Shown: positions 1-8,461 of the stretch, piece by piece
How the letters are laid out: every line of letters begins with the position of its first letter
How positions within the stretch are numbered: the stretch's first letter is position 1
Source: Falsiroseomonas bella
GTDB taxonomy: Bacteria > Pseudomonadota > Alphaproteobacteria > Acetobacterales > Acetobacteraceae
Length of the DNA: 64,000 bases
Reading direction: 5' to 3'
Assembly: GCF_003173615.1 (NCBI RefSeq)
Contig: NZ_QGNA01000002.1
Coordinates: 372,001-436,000, forward strand
Program-made: the position numbers and the translations under genes
The notes under the pieces: generated by a model
Told to the model about the DNA's origin: nothing
What the model saw: the letters and a program-made list of their open reading frames with translations, nothing else
Databases searched by the model: none

Positions 1-426
1 GCCGCGGCCTGGACGCGCATCGGCATCCGCACGACGGTCGAGGTGGTGCCGCAGGCCACCTTCCTGCCGCGGCGCAACCGGCGCGACTACGGCGTCTTCG
101 TCACGGTCTTCGGCTCATTGACCGGCGAGACCTCCTACCTCATCGGCTCGCAGCTGCATCGGCCGCGCATCGTGCCGGGCCTCGGCGCGCTGAACTTCAC
201 CGGCGCCGGCACGCCGGAGATGGACGCGCTGATCCAGCGCGCCCGCGGCACTCTCGACGACACCGACCGCGCGCGCCAACTCGCTTCATTGGTCAAGACG
301 GCGTCCGACGACGCGCTGATCATCGGCGTCGGCGTGCTGCGCTCGGTGAATGCCGGCACCGCCAGCCTGACCTTCCAGGCGCGCGCCGATGAGGAAGTGC
401 AGGCCATCGAGATCCGGCCGCGGTGA
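1..426 (+). CDS. ABC transporter substrate-binding protein, family 5 (C-terminal part)
   Basis: The reading frame is open from the left edge and ends in TGA at 424-426, giving about 141 C-terminal residues. The segment reads AAWTRIGIRTTVEVVP, then a W/R-rich stretch with RRDYGVFVTVFG, and later MDALIQRARGTLDDTDRARQLASLVK. This pattern (a rigid 'KIGI.v.....' strand, then 'D.li..a....D...R...l..l' helices) is typical of the C-terminal lobe of periplasmic peptide/nickel/oligopeptide-binding proteins (SBP_bac_5). The role would be capture of a peptide-like solute for an ABC importer. The start, signal peptide and permease genes are outside the window, so substrate is unknown. Confidence 0.75.
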   Translation, partial: AAAWTRIGIRTTVEVVPQATFLPRRNRRDYGVFVTVFGSLTGETSYLIGSQLHRPRIVPGLGALNFTGAGTPEMDALIQRARGTLDDTDRARQLASLVKTASDDALIIGVGVLRSVNAGTASLTFQARADEEVQAIEIRPR

Positions 427-434
427 CCCGCTCT

Positions 435-462
435 CCCTCTCCCCCCGTCAGGGGGGAGAGGG
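435..462. terminator. GC-rich hairpin between convergent genes
   Basis: A perfect 12-bp inverted repeat, CCCTCTCCCCCC / GGGGGGAGAGGG, with a GTCA loop lies between the stop codons of the convergent substrate-binding protein and fumarase genes. There is no T-run, so it may act as a bidirectional, Rho-assisted or RNA-stabilising hairpin rather than a classic intrinsic terminator. Confidence 0.55.
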
Positions 463-479
463 GAGGGGCGACGGTGGAG

Positions 480-2153
480 CTACTCGAGCCCCTCGTAGAA
501 ATCGTTCCCCTTGTCGTCCACGACGATGAAGGCCGGAAAATCCTCGACCTCGATGCGCCAGACGGCCTCCATGCCGAGCTCAGGGTATTCCAGCACCTCG
601 ACCTTCTTGATGCAGTCCTGTGCCAGGCGCGCGGCGGGGCCGCCGACGCTGCCCAGGTAGAAGCCGCCATAGGTCTTGCAGGCGTTCAGCACGGCCTTGC
701 TGCGATTGCCCTTGGCCAGCATCACGAAGCTGCCGCCCGCCTTCTGGAAGGCCTCGACATAGCTGTCCATGCGGCCGGCGGTGGTCGGGCCGAAGCTGCC
801 GGTGGCCATGCCGGTCGGCGTCTTGGCGGGGCCGGCGTAGTAGACCGGATGGTTCTTGATGTAGTCGGGCAGGCCCTGCCCGGCATCCAGCCGCTCCTGC
901 AGCTTGGCATGGGCGATGTCGCGCGCGACCACCATCGGGCCGGTCAGCGACACGCGCGTCTTCACCGGATACTTCGACAGCGTCGCGCGGATCTCGCTCA
1001 TCGGCCGCGTCAGGTCGATCTTCACGACTTCCCCGCCGAGGATCTCGTCGGTGTGCTCCGGCAGGTAGTGCGCCGGCTCGTGCTCGAGCTGCTCGAGGAA
1101 GACGCCTTCGGGCGTGATCTTCGCCTTGATCTGGCGGTCGGCGGAGCAGGAGACGCCGATGCCGATCGGCAGCGACGCGCCATGCCGCGGCAGGCGGATG
1201 ACGCGGACATCGTGACAAAAATACTTGCCGCCGAACTGCGCGCCGATGCCGAGGTTCTGGGTGAGCTTGTGGACCTCCTGCTCGAACTCGACGTCGCGGA
1301 AGGCGTGGCCGGCGATGCTGCCCGCCGTCGGCAGCGCGTCGAGGTAGCGCGTGGACGCCAGCTTCACCGTCTTGAGGTTCATCTCCGCCGAGGTGCCGCC
1401 GATCACGATGGCCAGGTGATAGGGCGGGCAGGCGGAGGTGCCGAGCGACTTGATCTTGTCCTCGAGGAACTTGAGCAGCTTCTCCTTCGACAGCACCGCG
1501 CGCGTCTGCTGGAAAAGGAAGGTCTTGTTGGCGCTGCCGCCGCCCTTCAGCACGAACATCAGGTGCAGCTCGTCGGCGTGGTGGTCGCCGGGCGCAGCCA
1601 TGATGGAGAACTCGACCGGCAGGTTGTTGCCGGTGTTCTTCTCGTCCCACATGGTCAGCGGCGCCATCTGGGAATAGCGCAGGTTGGTCTCGGTGTAGGT
1701 GCGGTGGACGCCGTAGCCCAGCGCCTCCTCCTCGTCGCCCTCGATCCAGACGCGCTGGCCCTTCTTGCCGAAGACGATCGCGGTGCCGGTGTCCTGGCAC
1801 ATCGGCAGCACGCCGCCTGCGGCGATATTGGCGTTCTTCAGCAGGTCGAGCGCCACGAAGCGGTCGTTCGCGCTGGCCTCCGGGTCCTTCAGGATGTTGG
1901 CCAGCTGCTGCAGGTGCCCCGGGCGCAACAGGTGCGAGACGTCCTTGCAGGCGGCGAAGGCGAGCTGTTCCAGCGCCTGCGGCTTCACCTTCAGCACCGT
2001 CCGCCCGTCGCACTGCGCGGTGGAGACGCCTTCGATGGCGAGCTTGCGATACGGCGTCGGGTCGGCGCCGAGGGGGAACATCGGGCTGTAGTTGAACCCG
2101 GACGGCCGCGCGGGGGCGGTCACCGGGCTGACGACGTCGAGCGGTGCGGTCAT
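480..2153 (-). CDS. fumA: Class I fumarate hydratase (Fe-S)
   Basis: Catalyses fumarate to L-malate in the TCA cycle using a [4Fe-4S] cluster. The 557-residue product has the N-terminal alpha domain with LPMCQDTGT (Cys near 119), GTSACPPYH and VSCSADRQ, the three cysteine contexts that hold the cluster, and the C-terminal beta domain with [11 protein letters not shown] and [12 protein letters not shown]. The length fits the family (about 500-560). I chose the ATG at 2153 rather than an in-frame ATG 22 codons upstream because GGAGAAGATCAGC precedes it at good spacing and homologues start near this point. It is monocistronic, converges on the gene at the left edge and is followed by a GC-rich hairpin. 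Confidence 0.95.
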   Translation of the reverse strand: MTAPLDVVSPVTAPARPSGFNYSPMFPLGADPTPYRKLAIEGVSTAQCDGRTVLKVKPQALEQLAFAACKDVSHLLRPGHLQQLANILKDPEASANDRFVALDLLKNANIAAGGVLPMCQDTGTAIVFGKKGQRVWIEGDEEEALGYGVHRTYTETNLRYSQMAPLTMWDEKNTGNNLPVEFSIMAAPGDHHADELHLMFVLKGGGSANKTFLFQQTRAVLSKEKLLKFLEDKIKSLGTSACPPYHLAIVIGGTSAEMNLKTVKLASTRYLDALPTAGSIAGHAFRDVEFEQEVHKLTQNLGIGAQFGGKYFCHDVRVIRLPRHGASLPIGIGVSCSADRQIKAKITPEGVFLEQLEHEPAHYLPEHTDEILGGEVVKIDLTRPMSEIRATLSKYPVKTRVSLTGPMVVARDIAHAKLQERLDAGQGLPDYIKNHPVYYAGPAKTPTGMATGSFGPTTAGRMDSYVEAFQKAGGSFVMLAKGNRSKAVLNACKTYGGFYLGSVGGPAARLAQDCIKKVEVLEYPELGMEAVWRIEVEDFPAFIVVDDKGNDFYEGLE

Positions 2154-2228
2154 GCTGATCTTCTCCGCGGGCAGCGGCCTTCCGCCCGCGGTCCTAGCCC
2201 AGCCGGGCCGGCCCGCCAATCTTGGGGG

Positions 2229-2726
2229 CTATTCGCGCGCGGGGCGGCGGCGGAAGGCGTCGAGGCTCACCACCTGGGCCGGCGCCTCGGGCGCCGCGGC
2301 GGGGACCTCCGGCGCCGCTTCGGGCTCCGGCTCGGCGGCAGCTTCCATGGTCGGCTGGAAGCGGAGGCCGAATCGCACGGCCGGATCGGCGAAGCCGGTC
2401 AGCGCGGAGAAGGGGATCACCAGCGTGGCCGGCACGCCCCCGAAATAGAGCCGCACGCTGAAGAGCTGCCTGGCGCGGTCCACCGTCAGCGCCTCGAACT
2501 GGTGCTGCAGGACGATCGTCATCTCCTGCGGGTAGCGGGCCTTGAGGTGGCCGGGCAGCTTCACCTGCGGATGATCGGTGCGGAAGGTGATGTAGTAGTG
2601 GTGCTCGCCCGGCAGGCCTTCGCTGGCCGCCAATTCCAGGGCGCGCGCGACCACTTCCCGCAGCGCATCGTCGGTCCAGCGCTCATAGGGGATCAGGCTT
2701 TGGGCGGGGCTCGCGTCGTCGCTCAT
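2229..2726 (-). CDS. sspB: SspB-type ClpXP adaptor, alphaproteobacterial form
   Basis: The 165-residue product has the SspB fold region (SLIPYERWTDDALREVV, HYYITFRTDHPQVKLPGHL, MTIVLQHQFEAL, FSVRLYFGGVPATLVIPFSAL) followed by an acidic, Ala/Pro-rich tail ending in an Arg-rich segment. In known systems SspB tethers ssrA-tagged proteins and delivers them to ClpXP; the alphaproteobacterial form also delivers other substrates. The ATG at 2726 is preceded by AGGGAAG. Its position less than 1 kb from the tmRNA gene, which makes the tag that SspB reads, is a sensible functional pairing. The upstream in-frame extension to 2840 has no ribosome binding site and is left out. Confidence 0.9.
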   Translation of the reverse strand: MSDDASPAQSLIPYERWTDDALREVVARALELAASEGLPGEHHYYITFRTDHPQVKLPGHLKARYPQEMTIVLQHQFEALTVDRARQLFSVRLYFGGVPATLVIPFSALTGFADPAVRFGLRFQPTMEAAAEPEPEAAPEVPAAAPEAPAQVVSLDAFRRRPARE

Positions 2727-2890
2727 GAAGGCTTCCCTGGTGCCTCGACCATAAGCGGCGCAGCAGGTCGGGAAAAGGGGCGGCCCGCCATCTTTGGGCG
2801 ACCAACTCCTGATCGGCTGAGCGCCGGCTACGCGCGACATCAGCCAGGGTCGCCTGTGCCTTCATGCGGGCGCTGGTGCTTTGGGAAGTG

Positions 2891-3088
2891 GCGGCGCGCA
2901 CTGCGCGCCGAGGCCGCGAATGCGGCCCGCGCCGAGTGGCGCGAAGCCAAGGCCGCGGATGCGACCGCCCGGCGTCTGAGGGCACCAAAAAGACGCGGCG
3001 CGCACTGCGCGCCGAGGCCGCGAATGCGGCCCGCGCCGAGTGGCGCGAAGCCAAGGCCGCGGATGCGGCCGCCCGGCGTCTGAGGGCA
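2891..3088. repeat. Two tandem copies of a GC-rich repeat (about 94 bp, 104-bp spacing)
   Basis: Unit 1 begins at 2891 and unit 2 at 2995. Each starts GCGGCGCGCACTGCGCGCC, continues through GAGGCCGCGAATGCGGCC and ends CGTCTGAGGGCA, with a single visible substitution (GCGACC versus GCGGCC near the end). A 10-base tail, CCAAAAAGAC, separates the copies. Translated on the plus strand each reads EAANAARAEWREAK. The same core and the same CGTCTGAGGGCA end occur in the 114-bp repeats at 28451-28787, so this is one dispersed repeat family. The 2727-3098 interval holds no other gene that I can support. Confidence 0.9.
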
Positions 3089-3091
3089 AAA

Positions 3092-3133
3092 TAAAAAACC
3101 CACTTTCCTTCCGCAAATCGGAAGGAAAGTGGG
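3092..3133 (-). terminator. Intrinsic terminator of ssrA
   Basis: On the minus strand a perfect 15-bp stem (CCCACTTTCCTTCCG pairing across a 5-base loop, 3099-3133) is followed directly by TTTTTTAT (3098-3091). This is the clearest Rho-independent terminator in the window and lies at the 3' end of the tmRNA gene. Confidence 0.92.
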
Positions 3134-3416
3134 GGGCTTCTGTTGCCCGGCGCCCCCCGAGCCGCGCTTACCTAGTGTTAGGCAGCGAGTGCGACAGCCT
3201 CGCGGCTGTTGTCGTTCGCACTTAGGTTTTAGCCCGATAACGGCGGTACAATGCCGGGCAAAAGCGACCCCTTTACCACGCGCGTCGAGCCTGTTTCGCC
3301 CCCTTGCCAGACCGGCCGACAAGCCGGGGAAGGATGGTGGAGGCGCCGGGCACTGCCCCCGGGTCCGCAACGCTTATGCCGAGTCGTGTTTATCGCCATA
3401 GCCGGCAAGCCGGCAC
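3134..3416 (-). ncRNA. ssrA: Two-piece (circularly permuted) tmRNA
   Basis: Rescues stalled ribosomes by adding a degradation tag. Read on the minus strand, the acceptor piece comes first, ending in GGCGCCTCCACCA with its CCA at 3337-3335. A spacer follows, then the coding piece begins GGGGGCGAAACAGGCTCGAC at 3303. The 5' GGGGGCG of the coding piece pairs over seven bases with CGCCTCC of the acceptor piece, and the third pair is G-U, the alanyl-tRNA synthetase identity element. The tag frame starts with GCG at 3219 and reads ANDNSREAVALAA then TAA at 3180-3178, the expected A-N-D-N start and LAA end. This permuted order is the alphaproteobacterial arrangement. The 5' end near 3416 is estimated. 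Confidence 0.93.
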
Positions 3417-3491
3417 CGACGCATATAGGCGGTCCCGCTACCGGAATCGAGGGGTATCCGGTAGGAAGTCCCGCTTCCAGGGGGACCGGGC

Positions 3492-4430
3492 ATGGCGCTG
3501 ACCGCCGAGCAGCAGCAGGAGATCGAGGTCGCGCGCGGCGCCACGGCCGCGACGCGCCGACCCACCGTGCCCGCCCTGGAAGCCATGCTGTTCCAGGCAA
3601 CCCCGGTGCTGGACCACGGCTTCGTCCGCGTCGTGGACTACATGGGCGACGACGCCGCCATCGTGCAGGCCGCTCGCGTCTCCTACGGCCGCGGCACGCG
3701 CGCGGCGAACGAGGATCGCGGACTGATCCGCTACCTGATGCGCCACCGCCACTCGACCCCCTTCGAGATGTGCGAGATCAAGTACCATGTGAAGCTGCCG
3801 ATCTTCGTCGCGCGGCAGTGGATCCGCCATCGCACCGCCAATGTGAACGAGTACAGCGCCCGCTACTCCATCCTGGACCGCGAGTTCTACATCCCGGCGC
3901 CGGAGCACCTGGCCGCGCAATCCGCCGTGAACCGCCAGGGCCGCGGCGCCGTGCTGGACGGGCCGGAGGCCGCCCGCGTGCTCGACCTGCTGCGTGAAGA
4001 CGCGACGCGGAACTACGACCACTACCTCGAGATGCTGAACGAGGACGACCAGGGCAGCCCGCTCGATCCGTCCCGCCACGGCCTGGCGCGCGAGCTCGCG
4101 CGGATGAACCTGACGCTCAACGCCTATACGCAGTGGTACTGGAAGACGGACCTGCACAACCTGTTCCACTTCCTCTCGCTGCGCGCCGACGCCCATGCGC
4201 AATACGAGATCCGCGCCTATGCGGAGGCGATGATGACCAGCGTCGAAGCCTGGGTGCCGATGGCCGCCGCGGCCTTCCGCGACTACCGCCTCGGCGCCGT
4301 CACTTTCTCGGCGCAGATGCTGGCGATCGTGCAGCGGATGGTCGCGGGCGAGCAGGTGGCGCAGGAAGGCTCGGGCCTGTCCAAGCGCGAATGGCGCGAG
4401 CTGATGGACGCGCTGGGGCGTGGCGAGTAG
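3492..4430 (+). CDS. thyX: Flavin-dependent thymidylate synthase ThyX
   Basis: Makes dTMP from dUMP with methylene-tetrahydrofolate and FAD/NADPH. The 312-residue product carries the ThyX signature region at residues 112-126, [15 protein letters not shown], with the upstream [19 protein letters not shown] block and C-terminal [19 protein letters not shown]. Relative to the consensus RHRxxS, the sixth position is Asn here. The ATG at 3492 follows AGGGGGACCGGGC. It starts about 75 bp from the divergent tmRNA gene and overlaps the next gene by 11 bases. No thyA is seen in the window. Confidence 0.95.
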   Translation: MALTAEQQQEIEVARGATAATRRPTVPALEAMLFQATPVLDHGFVRVVDYMGDDAAIVQAARVSYGRGTRAANEDRGLIRYLMRHRHSTPFEMCEIKYHVKLPIFVARQWIRHRTANVNEYSARYSILDREFYIPAPEHLAAQSAVNRQGRGAVLDGPEAARVLDLLREDATRNYDHYLEMLNEDDQGSPLDPSRHGLARELARMNLTLNAYTQWYWKTDLHNLFHFLSLRADAHAQYEIRAYAEAMMTSVEAWVPMAAAAFRDYRLGAVTFSAQMLAIVQRMVAGEQVAQEGSGLSKREWRELMDALGRGE

Positions 4431-4650
4431 CGCGACCGCCAAGCCGCGCGCCCGCCAGGGCACGCGCCGGCCAGCAGCAGGGAAGGGGCGCGCCCCGGCC
4501 TGGCTGGCGCGCTGGTGGAAGGTGGCGCTGCTCGTGCTGCTGGTCACCATCGGCCTGCCGCTGGCCCATGCGCTGTTCGGCGAGGTCGTGGCGCTGCTCG
4601 GCCTCGCGGCCCTGATCGGTTTCCTCGTCGGACGCTGGACCGCCGCATGA
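4420..4650 (+). CDS. Small membrane protein, unknown function
   Basis: A 76-residue protein from a GTG at 4420 that overlaps the end of thyX by 11 bases; its own TGA overlaps the ATG of the next gene (ATGA at 4647-4650). The N-terminal 28 residues are Lys/Arg/Ala-rich and are followed by two predicted membrane segments ([20 protein letters not shown] and [16 protein letters not shown]). I do not recognise a family. The tight overlaps on both sides argue that it is translated as part of the thyX operon. Confidence 0.7.
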   Translation: MASSATAKPRARQGTRRPAAGKGRAPAWLARWWKVALLVLLVTIGLPLAHALFGEVVALLGLAALIGFLVGRWTAA

Positions 4651-5252
4651 CCCCCGATCGCATCGCCGCGGTGATCGACTTCCTGGCGCTCGCCGACCGC
4701 CTCAAGCATGTCGAGCGGCGCGGCCGCACCGTCGGCCCGGATGGCGCCGCGCGGCAGGAGAACTCCGCCGAGCATTGCTGGAACGTCGCGCTGGTGGCGC
4801 TGCTGCTGCATGGCGAGGTCGCGGACCCGCCCGAACTCGGCCATGTGCTCGCGATGATCGCGGCGCATGACCTGGTCGAGGTCGAGGCCGGCGACACCTT
4901 CGCCTATGACGAGGCGCATGTGCTGACCCAGGCGGAGCGCGAGAAGGCCGCGGCCGATGTCGTCTTCGCCCGCCTGCCGCCCGATCTCGGCGCGCGCATG
5001 CGGGCGCTTTGGGAGGAGTTCGAGGAAGGCGAGACCGCCGCCGCCCGCTTCGCCATGGCCTGCGACCGCGCCCAGGGCTTCCTGCAGGGCGTGATCGGCA
5101 CCGGCCATTGGCGCGCCGAGGGCGTCAGCGAGCCGCAGACCTACGGGCGGATGGACCCTGCCCGGAAGGTCGCGCCGGTGTTCGAGGCGCTGATCGCCAC
5201 CCTCTACGAGCGCGCGAGGGCAGGGGGCATGTTCGCGGAGCCCCGCCCATGA
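4647..5252 (+). CDS. HD-domain phosphohydrolase (YfbR/5'-deoxynucleotidase-like)
   Basis: The 201-residue product has a metal-binding HD pattern: His43 in ENSAEHCWNVALVALLLH, and His74-Asp75 in MIAAHDLVEVEAGD. The spacing and the 'ENSAEH.W...L' start match HD-domain proteins of the YfbR/HDDC2 type, which dephosphorylate 5'-deoxynucleoside monophosphates. Its position directly after thyX, with an ATGA overlap on both ends, fits a role in nucleotide pools. The exact substrate is inferred. Confidence 0.85.
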   Translation: MTPDRIAAVIDFLALADRLKHVERRGRTVGPDGAARQENSAEHCWNVALVALLLHGEVADPPELGHVLAMIAAHDLVEVEAGDTFAYDEAHVLTQAEREKAAADVVFARLPPDLGARMRALWEEFEEGETAAARFAMACDRAQGFLQGVIGTGHWRAEGVSEPQTYGRMDPARKVAPVFEALIATLYERARAGGMFAEPRP

Positions 5253-6133
5253 GCGTGATCGTCTTCGGCTCCGCCAATGCGGACCTGGTCTTCCCGGTGC
5301 CGCAGCTGCCCGCACCCGGCGTCACGGTGTTGGGCGAGGGCGTGCGCAGCTTCCCCGGCGGCAAGGGCGCCAACCAGGCGGTTGCGGCCGCGCGCGATGG
5401 CGCGCAGACCGCCTTCGCCGGCTGCGTCGGGCGCGACGCCTTCGCCGCGGTCGCGACGCAGGGCCTGCGCGATGCGGGCGTGGACCTTTCGCGTCTCCTC
5501 GTCGTGGACCAGCCAACCGGCTGCGCCGCGATCTGCGTTGACCCCGCCGGGCGCAACCAGATCGCCGTCGCGCCCGGCGCCAACCTCGCCGCCCGCGCCG
5601 CACAGATCGAGGACGCGGCGCTGCATCCCGGCTTGGTCCTGCTGCTGCAGATGGAAGTGCCGCCGGAGGAGATCGCGGCGCTGGTCGCGCGAGCGAAGGC
5701 GCGGGGCGCCCGCGTGGTGCTCAACCTCGCCCCGCCCGGCGAATTGCCGGAGGTGACGCTGCGCGCGCTCGACCTGCTGGTGCTGAACGAGCACGAGGCC
5801 GCGGTGCTGGCCGGCCGGCTCGGCTGCGCGGCGGCGGCACCCGCGCTGCGCGGCGCGCTCGGCGTGGATGTCGCCGTGACGATGGGCGAGGCCGGCACCG
5901 TCGCCGCCACGGCCCAAGGCGAGGTCGCGGTGCCGGCCTTCCCGGTCGTGCCGGTGGACACGACCGGCGCCGGCGATTGCTGGTGCGGGGTGCTCTGCGC
6001 GGGACTGGATCGCGGGCTGCCGCTGCGCGACGCGATGCGGCGTGCGAGCGCGGCCGCCTCCATCGCCGTGACGCGGCCGGGCGCAGCGAGTGCCATGCCG
6101 GTGGCGGCGGAGACCGACGCCCTGCTGGGATAG
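5249..6133 (+). CDS. Ribokinase-family (PfkB) sugar kinase
   Basis: Phosphorylates a sugar such as ribose using ATP. The 294-residue product has both PfkB signatures: the GGKGANQAVAAA motif near residues 37-48 and PVDTTGAGDCWCG near the C terminus, with the catalytic Asp in DTTGAGD; the usual Phe after GAGD is replaced by Cys-Trp. The ATG at 5249 overlaps the stop of the HD-domain gene. Length and motifs fit RbsK, but other PfkB substrates (adenosine, tagatose-type sugars) cannot be excluded, and no ribose transporter lies nearby. Confidence 0.85.
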   Translation: MSVIVFGSANADLVFPVPQLPAPGVTVLGEGVRSFPGGKGANQAVAAARDGAQTAFAGCVGRDAFAAVATQGLRDAGVDLSRLLVVDQPTGCAAICVDPAGRNQIAVAPGANLAARAAQIEDAALHPGLVLLLQMEVPPEEIAALVARAKARGARVVLNLAPPGELPEVTLRALDLLVLNEHEAAVLAGRLGCAAAAPALRGALGVDVAVTMGEAGTVAATAQGEVAVPAFPVVPVDTTGAGDCWCGVLCAGLDRGLPLRDAMRRASAAASIAVTRPGAASAMPVAAETDALLG

Positions 6134-6213
6134 GTGCTGCGGCTGCAGGATCCGTCTTGGTCGTTCCGCCTTTGCATCCTACCATCGCAGCGATGTTGGC
6201 CGGGACCGATCAC

Positions 6214-7083
6214 ATGACAGCAACGACGGCGCGCATGCCGACCTTCGGGCCGCGGATGCTGGCGATGCCGCTACTCCGTCTGGTCGTGCTCGGCGCCGCC
6301 CTCTTCGTCATGCTGGTGATGAGCAACGACGTGATGCTGGCCCTTTCCGGCCGGCCGCTCGCCGCGGCCGCCGGGGTGGCGGGCATGACCGCGGCGGGGC
6401 TCGCCGTCTATGTCGGCTTCGCCCGCCTTGTGGAACGGCGCCGCGTGGAGGAGCTGTCCCTGCCGGGGATGGGCCGGGAGCTCGGCCTCGGCCTTGCGAT
6501 CGGGGCCGGGCTCTACGCCGCCTGCGTTCTCGTGCTTCTCGTCCTCGGCATCTACCGGATCGAGGGGCTGAACCCCTGGAGCTTCCTTCTGCCGGCGCTG
6601 GCCATGGCGCTGAGCTCCGGCATCTTCGAGGAGCTGCTGTTCCGCGGCGTCCTGTTCCGCTCGGTGGAGCAGGTCTTCGGCAGCTGGGTCGCGCTGGTGG
6701 TGTCGTCCCTCGTCTTCGGCTTCGTGCACCTGCTCAACCCGGCGGGCACGGTCATGGGCGCGCTCTTCATCAGCATCGAGGCCGGGCTGCTGCTCGCCGC
6801 CGCCTACATGCTGACGCGCCGCCTCTGGCTCAGCATGGGCTTCCACATGGCCTGGAACTACACGCAGTCGGCGATCTTCTCCGGCATCGTGTCGGGCGGC
6901 GACACCGATCCGGGGCTGATCCGGGCCACCATCGCAGGGCCGGCCGCGCTGACGGGCGGCAGCTTCGGGCTTGAATCCTCGCTGGTGGCCTTCGTGGTCT
7001 GCACCGCGACCGGCCTGGTCCTGCTGACGCTGGCCATCCGGCGCGGCCGCGTCAGGCCGCCCGCCTGGCGGCGCACGGCCTGA
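6214..7083 (+). CDS. CPBP-family intramembrane glutamic endopeptidase
   Basis: A 289-residue, strongly hydrophobic protein with about seven to eight membrane segments. It carries the three CPBP (Rce1/Abi-like) motifs: EELLFRG with Glu139-Glu140 and Arg144, FGFVHL with His172, and HMAWN with His211 and Asn215. Family members are membrane proteases involved in prenyl-protein processing in eukaryotes and in bacteriocin immunity or unknown roles in bacteria. I chose the ATG at 6214 (GGGA eight bases upstream); an in-frame ATG at 6193 is also possible. It stands apart from the upstream operon by 80 bases and converges on mrp. Confidence 0.85.
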   Translation: MTATTARMPTFGPRMLAMPLLRLVVLGAALFVMLVMSNDVMLALSGRPLAAAAGVAGMTAAGLAVYVGFARLVERRRVEELSLPGMGRELGLGLAIGAGLYAACVLVLLVLGIYRIEGLNPWSFLLPALAMALSSGIFEELLFRGVLFRSVEQVFGSWVALVVSSLVFGFVHLLNPAGTVMGALFISIEAGLLLAAAYMLTRRLWLSMGFHMAWNYTQSAIFSGIVSGGDTDPGLIRATIAGPAALTGGSFGLESSLVAFVVCTATGLVLLTLAIRRGRVRPPAWRRTA

Positions 7084-7095
7084 CCGGCCGGCGCG

Positions 7096-8229
7096 CTATT
7101 CCACCACGATCTTCGGCCCGGCGCCGCCGCTGGCGCGCTCGGCCAGCTTCTCCCGCAGCCGGGTGGCGATGCGCTGATAGGCCTTTGCCTCCTCCGTCTC
7201 CGGCTGCGCCGCGACGATCGGGGTGCCGGCATCGGCCAGCTCGCGGATCGCCAGCTTCAGCGGCAGCTCGCCCAGGAACTCCACGCCCAGCCGCTCGGCC
7301 TCGGCGCGCGCACCGCCATGGCCGAACAGCTCCGCCCGATGGCCGCAATTCGGGCAGCAATAGTAGCTCATGTTCTCGATCAGCCCGAGCACCGGGACGC
7401 CCACCTTCTCGAACATCTTCACGCCGCGCCGCGCATCGATCAGCGCCACGTCCTGCGGCGTGGAGACGATGACCGCGCCGGCCAGCGGCACGCGCTGGCT
7501 CATGGTCAGCTGAGCGTCGCCGGTGCCCGGCGGCATGTCCACCACCATGATGTCGAGGGGCCCCCACTCGACCTGGCCCATCATCTGCTCGAGCGCGCCC
7601 ATCACCATCGGGCCGCGCCAGATCATCGCGGTCTCGGCCTCCACCAGGAAGCCGATGGACATGGCGGTCAGCCCCCAGCGCTGCAGCGGGATGATGCGCT
7701 GCCCCTCGGCGCGCGGGCGCTCCCGCGTGCCGAGCATCTGCGGCAGCGAGGGGCCGTAGATGTCGGCATCCAGCAGCCCGACCTTGAGACCCTGGGAGGC
7801 CAGCGCCACCGCCAGGTTCACCGCCGTGGTGGACTTCCCGACGCCGCCCTTGCCGGAGGCGACGGCGACGATCGCGCCGACATCGGGCAGCAGCATCGGC
7901 CCGGTGCCCGGCCCGCCCGCCTTGCCCGCGGGGCCGCCGGCCGGCCGGCCGGGCGCGGCGGCCGGCTGCGGCGCCGCGGCGCGATGCGCGGTGAGCACCA
8001 CGGTGGCCGAGATCACGCCCTTCACGCCGGCCACGGCACGCTCGGCGGCAGCGCGCAGCGGCTCCGAATCGCGCGCCCGCTCGCGCGGCACCTGCAGCGC
8101 GAGTTGCACCATGCCGTCGCGCACCGTCAGGCCCTCGATCATGCCGGCCTCGACCACGTCGCGCCCGCTCGCCGGGTCGCGGACAGCCCGCAGCGCCGAC
8201 CGGATCGCCCCCTCCAGCGTTTCGCTCAT
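7096..8229 (-). CDS. mrp: Mrp/NBP35-family Fe-S cluster carrier ATPase
   Basis: A 377-residue cytoplasmic P-loop ATPase thought to carry [4Fe-4S] clusters to apo-proteins (ApbC/Mrp). Residues 1-85 form an MIP18/DUF59-like domain, residues 86-112 are an Ala/Pro/Gly linker, and the deviant Walker A GKGGVGKST lies at 126-134. The C-terminal part has the cluster-binding CPNC in YYCCPNCGH. The start at 8229 gives the usual N terminus (MSETLEGAIRSALRAVRDP). It is divergent from hflK; the 232 bases between them hold no other convincing gene. Confidence 0.93.
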   Translation of the reverse strand: MSETLEGAIRSALRAVRDPASGRDVVEAGMIEGLTVRDGMVQLALQVPRERARDSEPLRAAAERAVAGVKGVISATVVLTAHRAAAPQPAAAPGRPAGGPAGKAGGPGTGPMLLPDVGAIVAVASGKGGVGKSTTAVNLAVALASQGLKVGLLDADIYGPSLPQMLGTRERPRAEGQRIIPLQRWGLTAMSIGFLVEAETAMIWRGPMVMGALEQMMGQVEWGPLDIMVVDMPPGTGDAQLTMSQRVPLAGAVIVSTPQDVALIDARRGVKMFEKVGVPVLGLIENMSYYCCPNCGHRAELFGHGGARAEAERLGVEFLGELPLKLAIRELADAGTPIVAAQPETEEAKAYQRIATRLREKLAERASGGAGPKIVVE

Positions 8230-8461
8230 CGCTTGAAAATCCCTTCGAAAGCCTCGATATCCGCGGCGTCGCGACGGCCCGCCAGCCGGTCGCGGGCGTG
8301 GTCGGGTCGGATGGCGCGGCGACCGGGTGCCCGGCAACGCCCTGTCGCGCCGGTCCGCGCAGCCCCATATGGACCGTCGGCGCGAAGGCTGCACCCCTCC
8401 CTGTGCGGCGGGGCGGCAATGCGGCAAGAACAGCCGGAAGAGAAGGAGGCCGGGTAGACCC

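Noticed and set aside
423-3083. A long plus-strand frame of about 886 codons opposite fumA and sspB
   Set aside because: It runs antisense to two well-recognised genes, is His/Arg/Leu-rich low-complexity sequence and has no recognisable domain. It is a shadow caused by high GC content.
2840-3370. Minus-strand frame of 176 codons across the repeats and ssrA
   Set aside because: It overlaps the tmRNA and its terminator and has no coding features.
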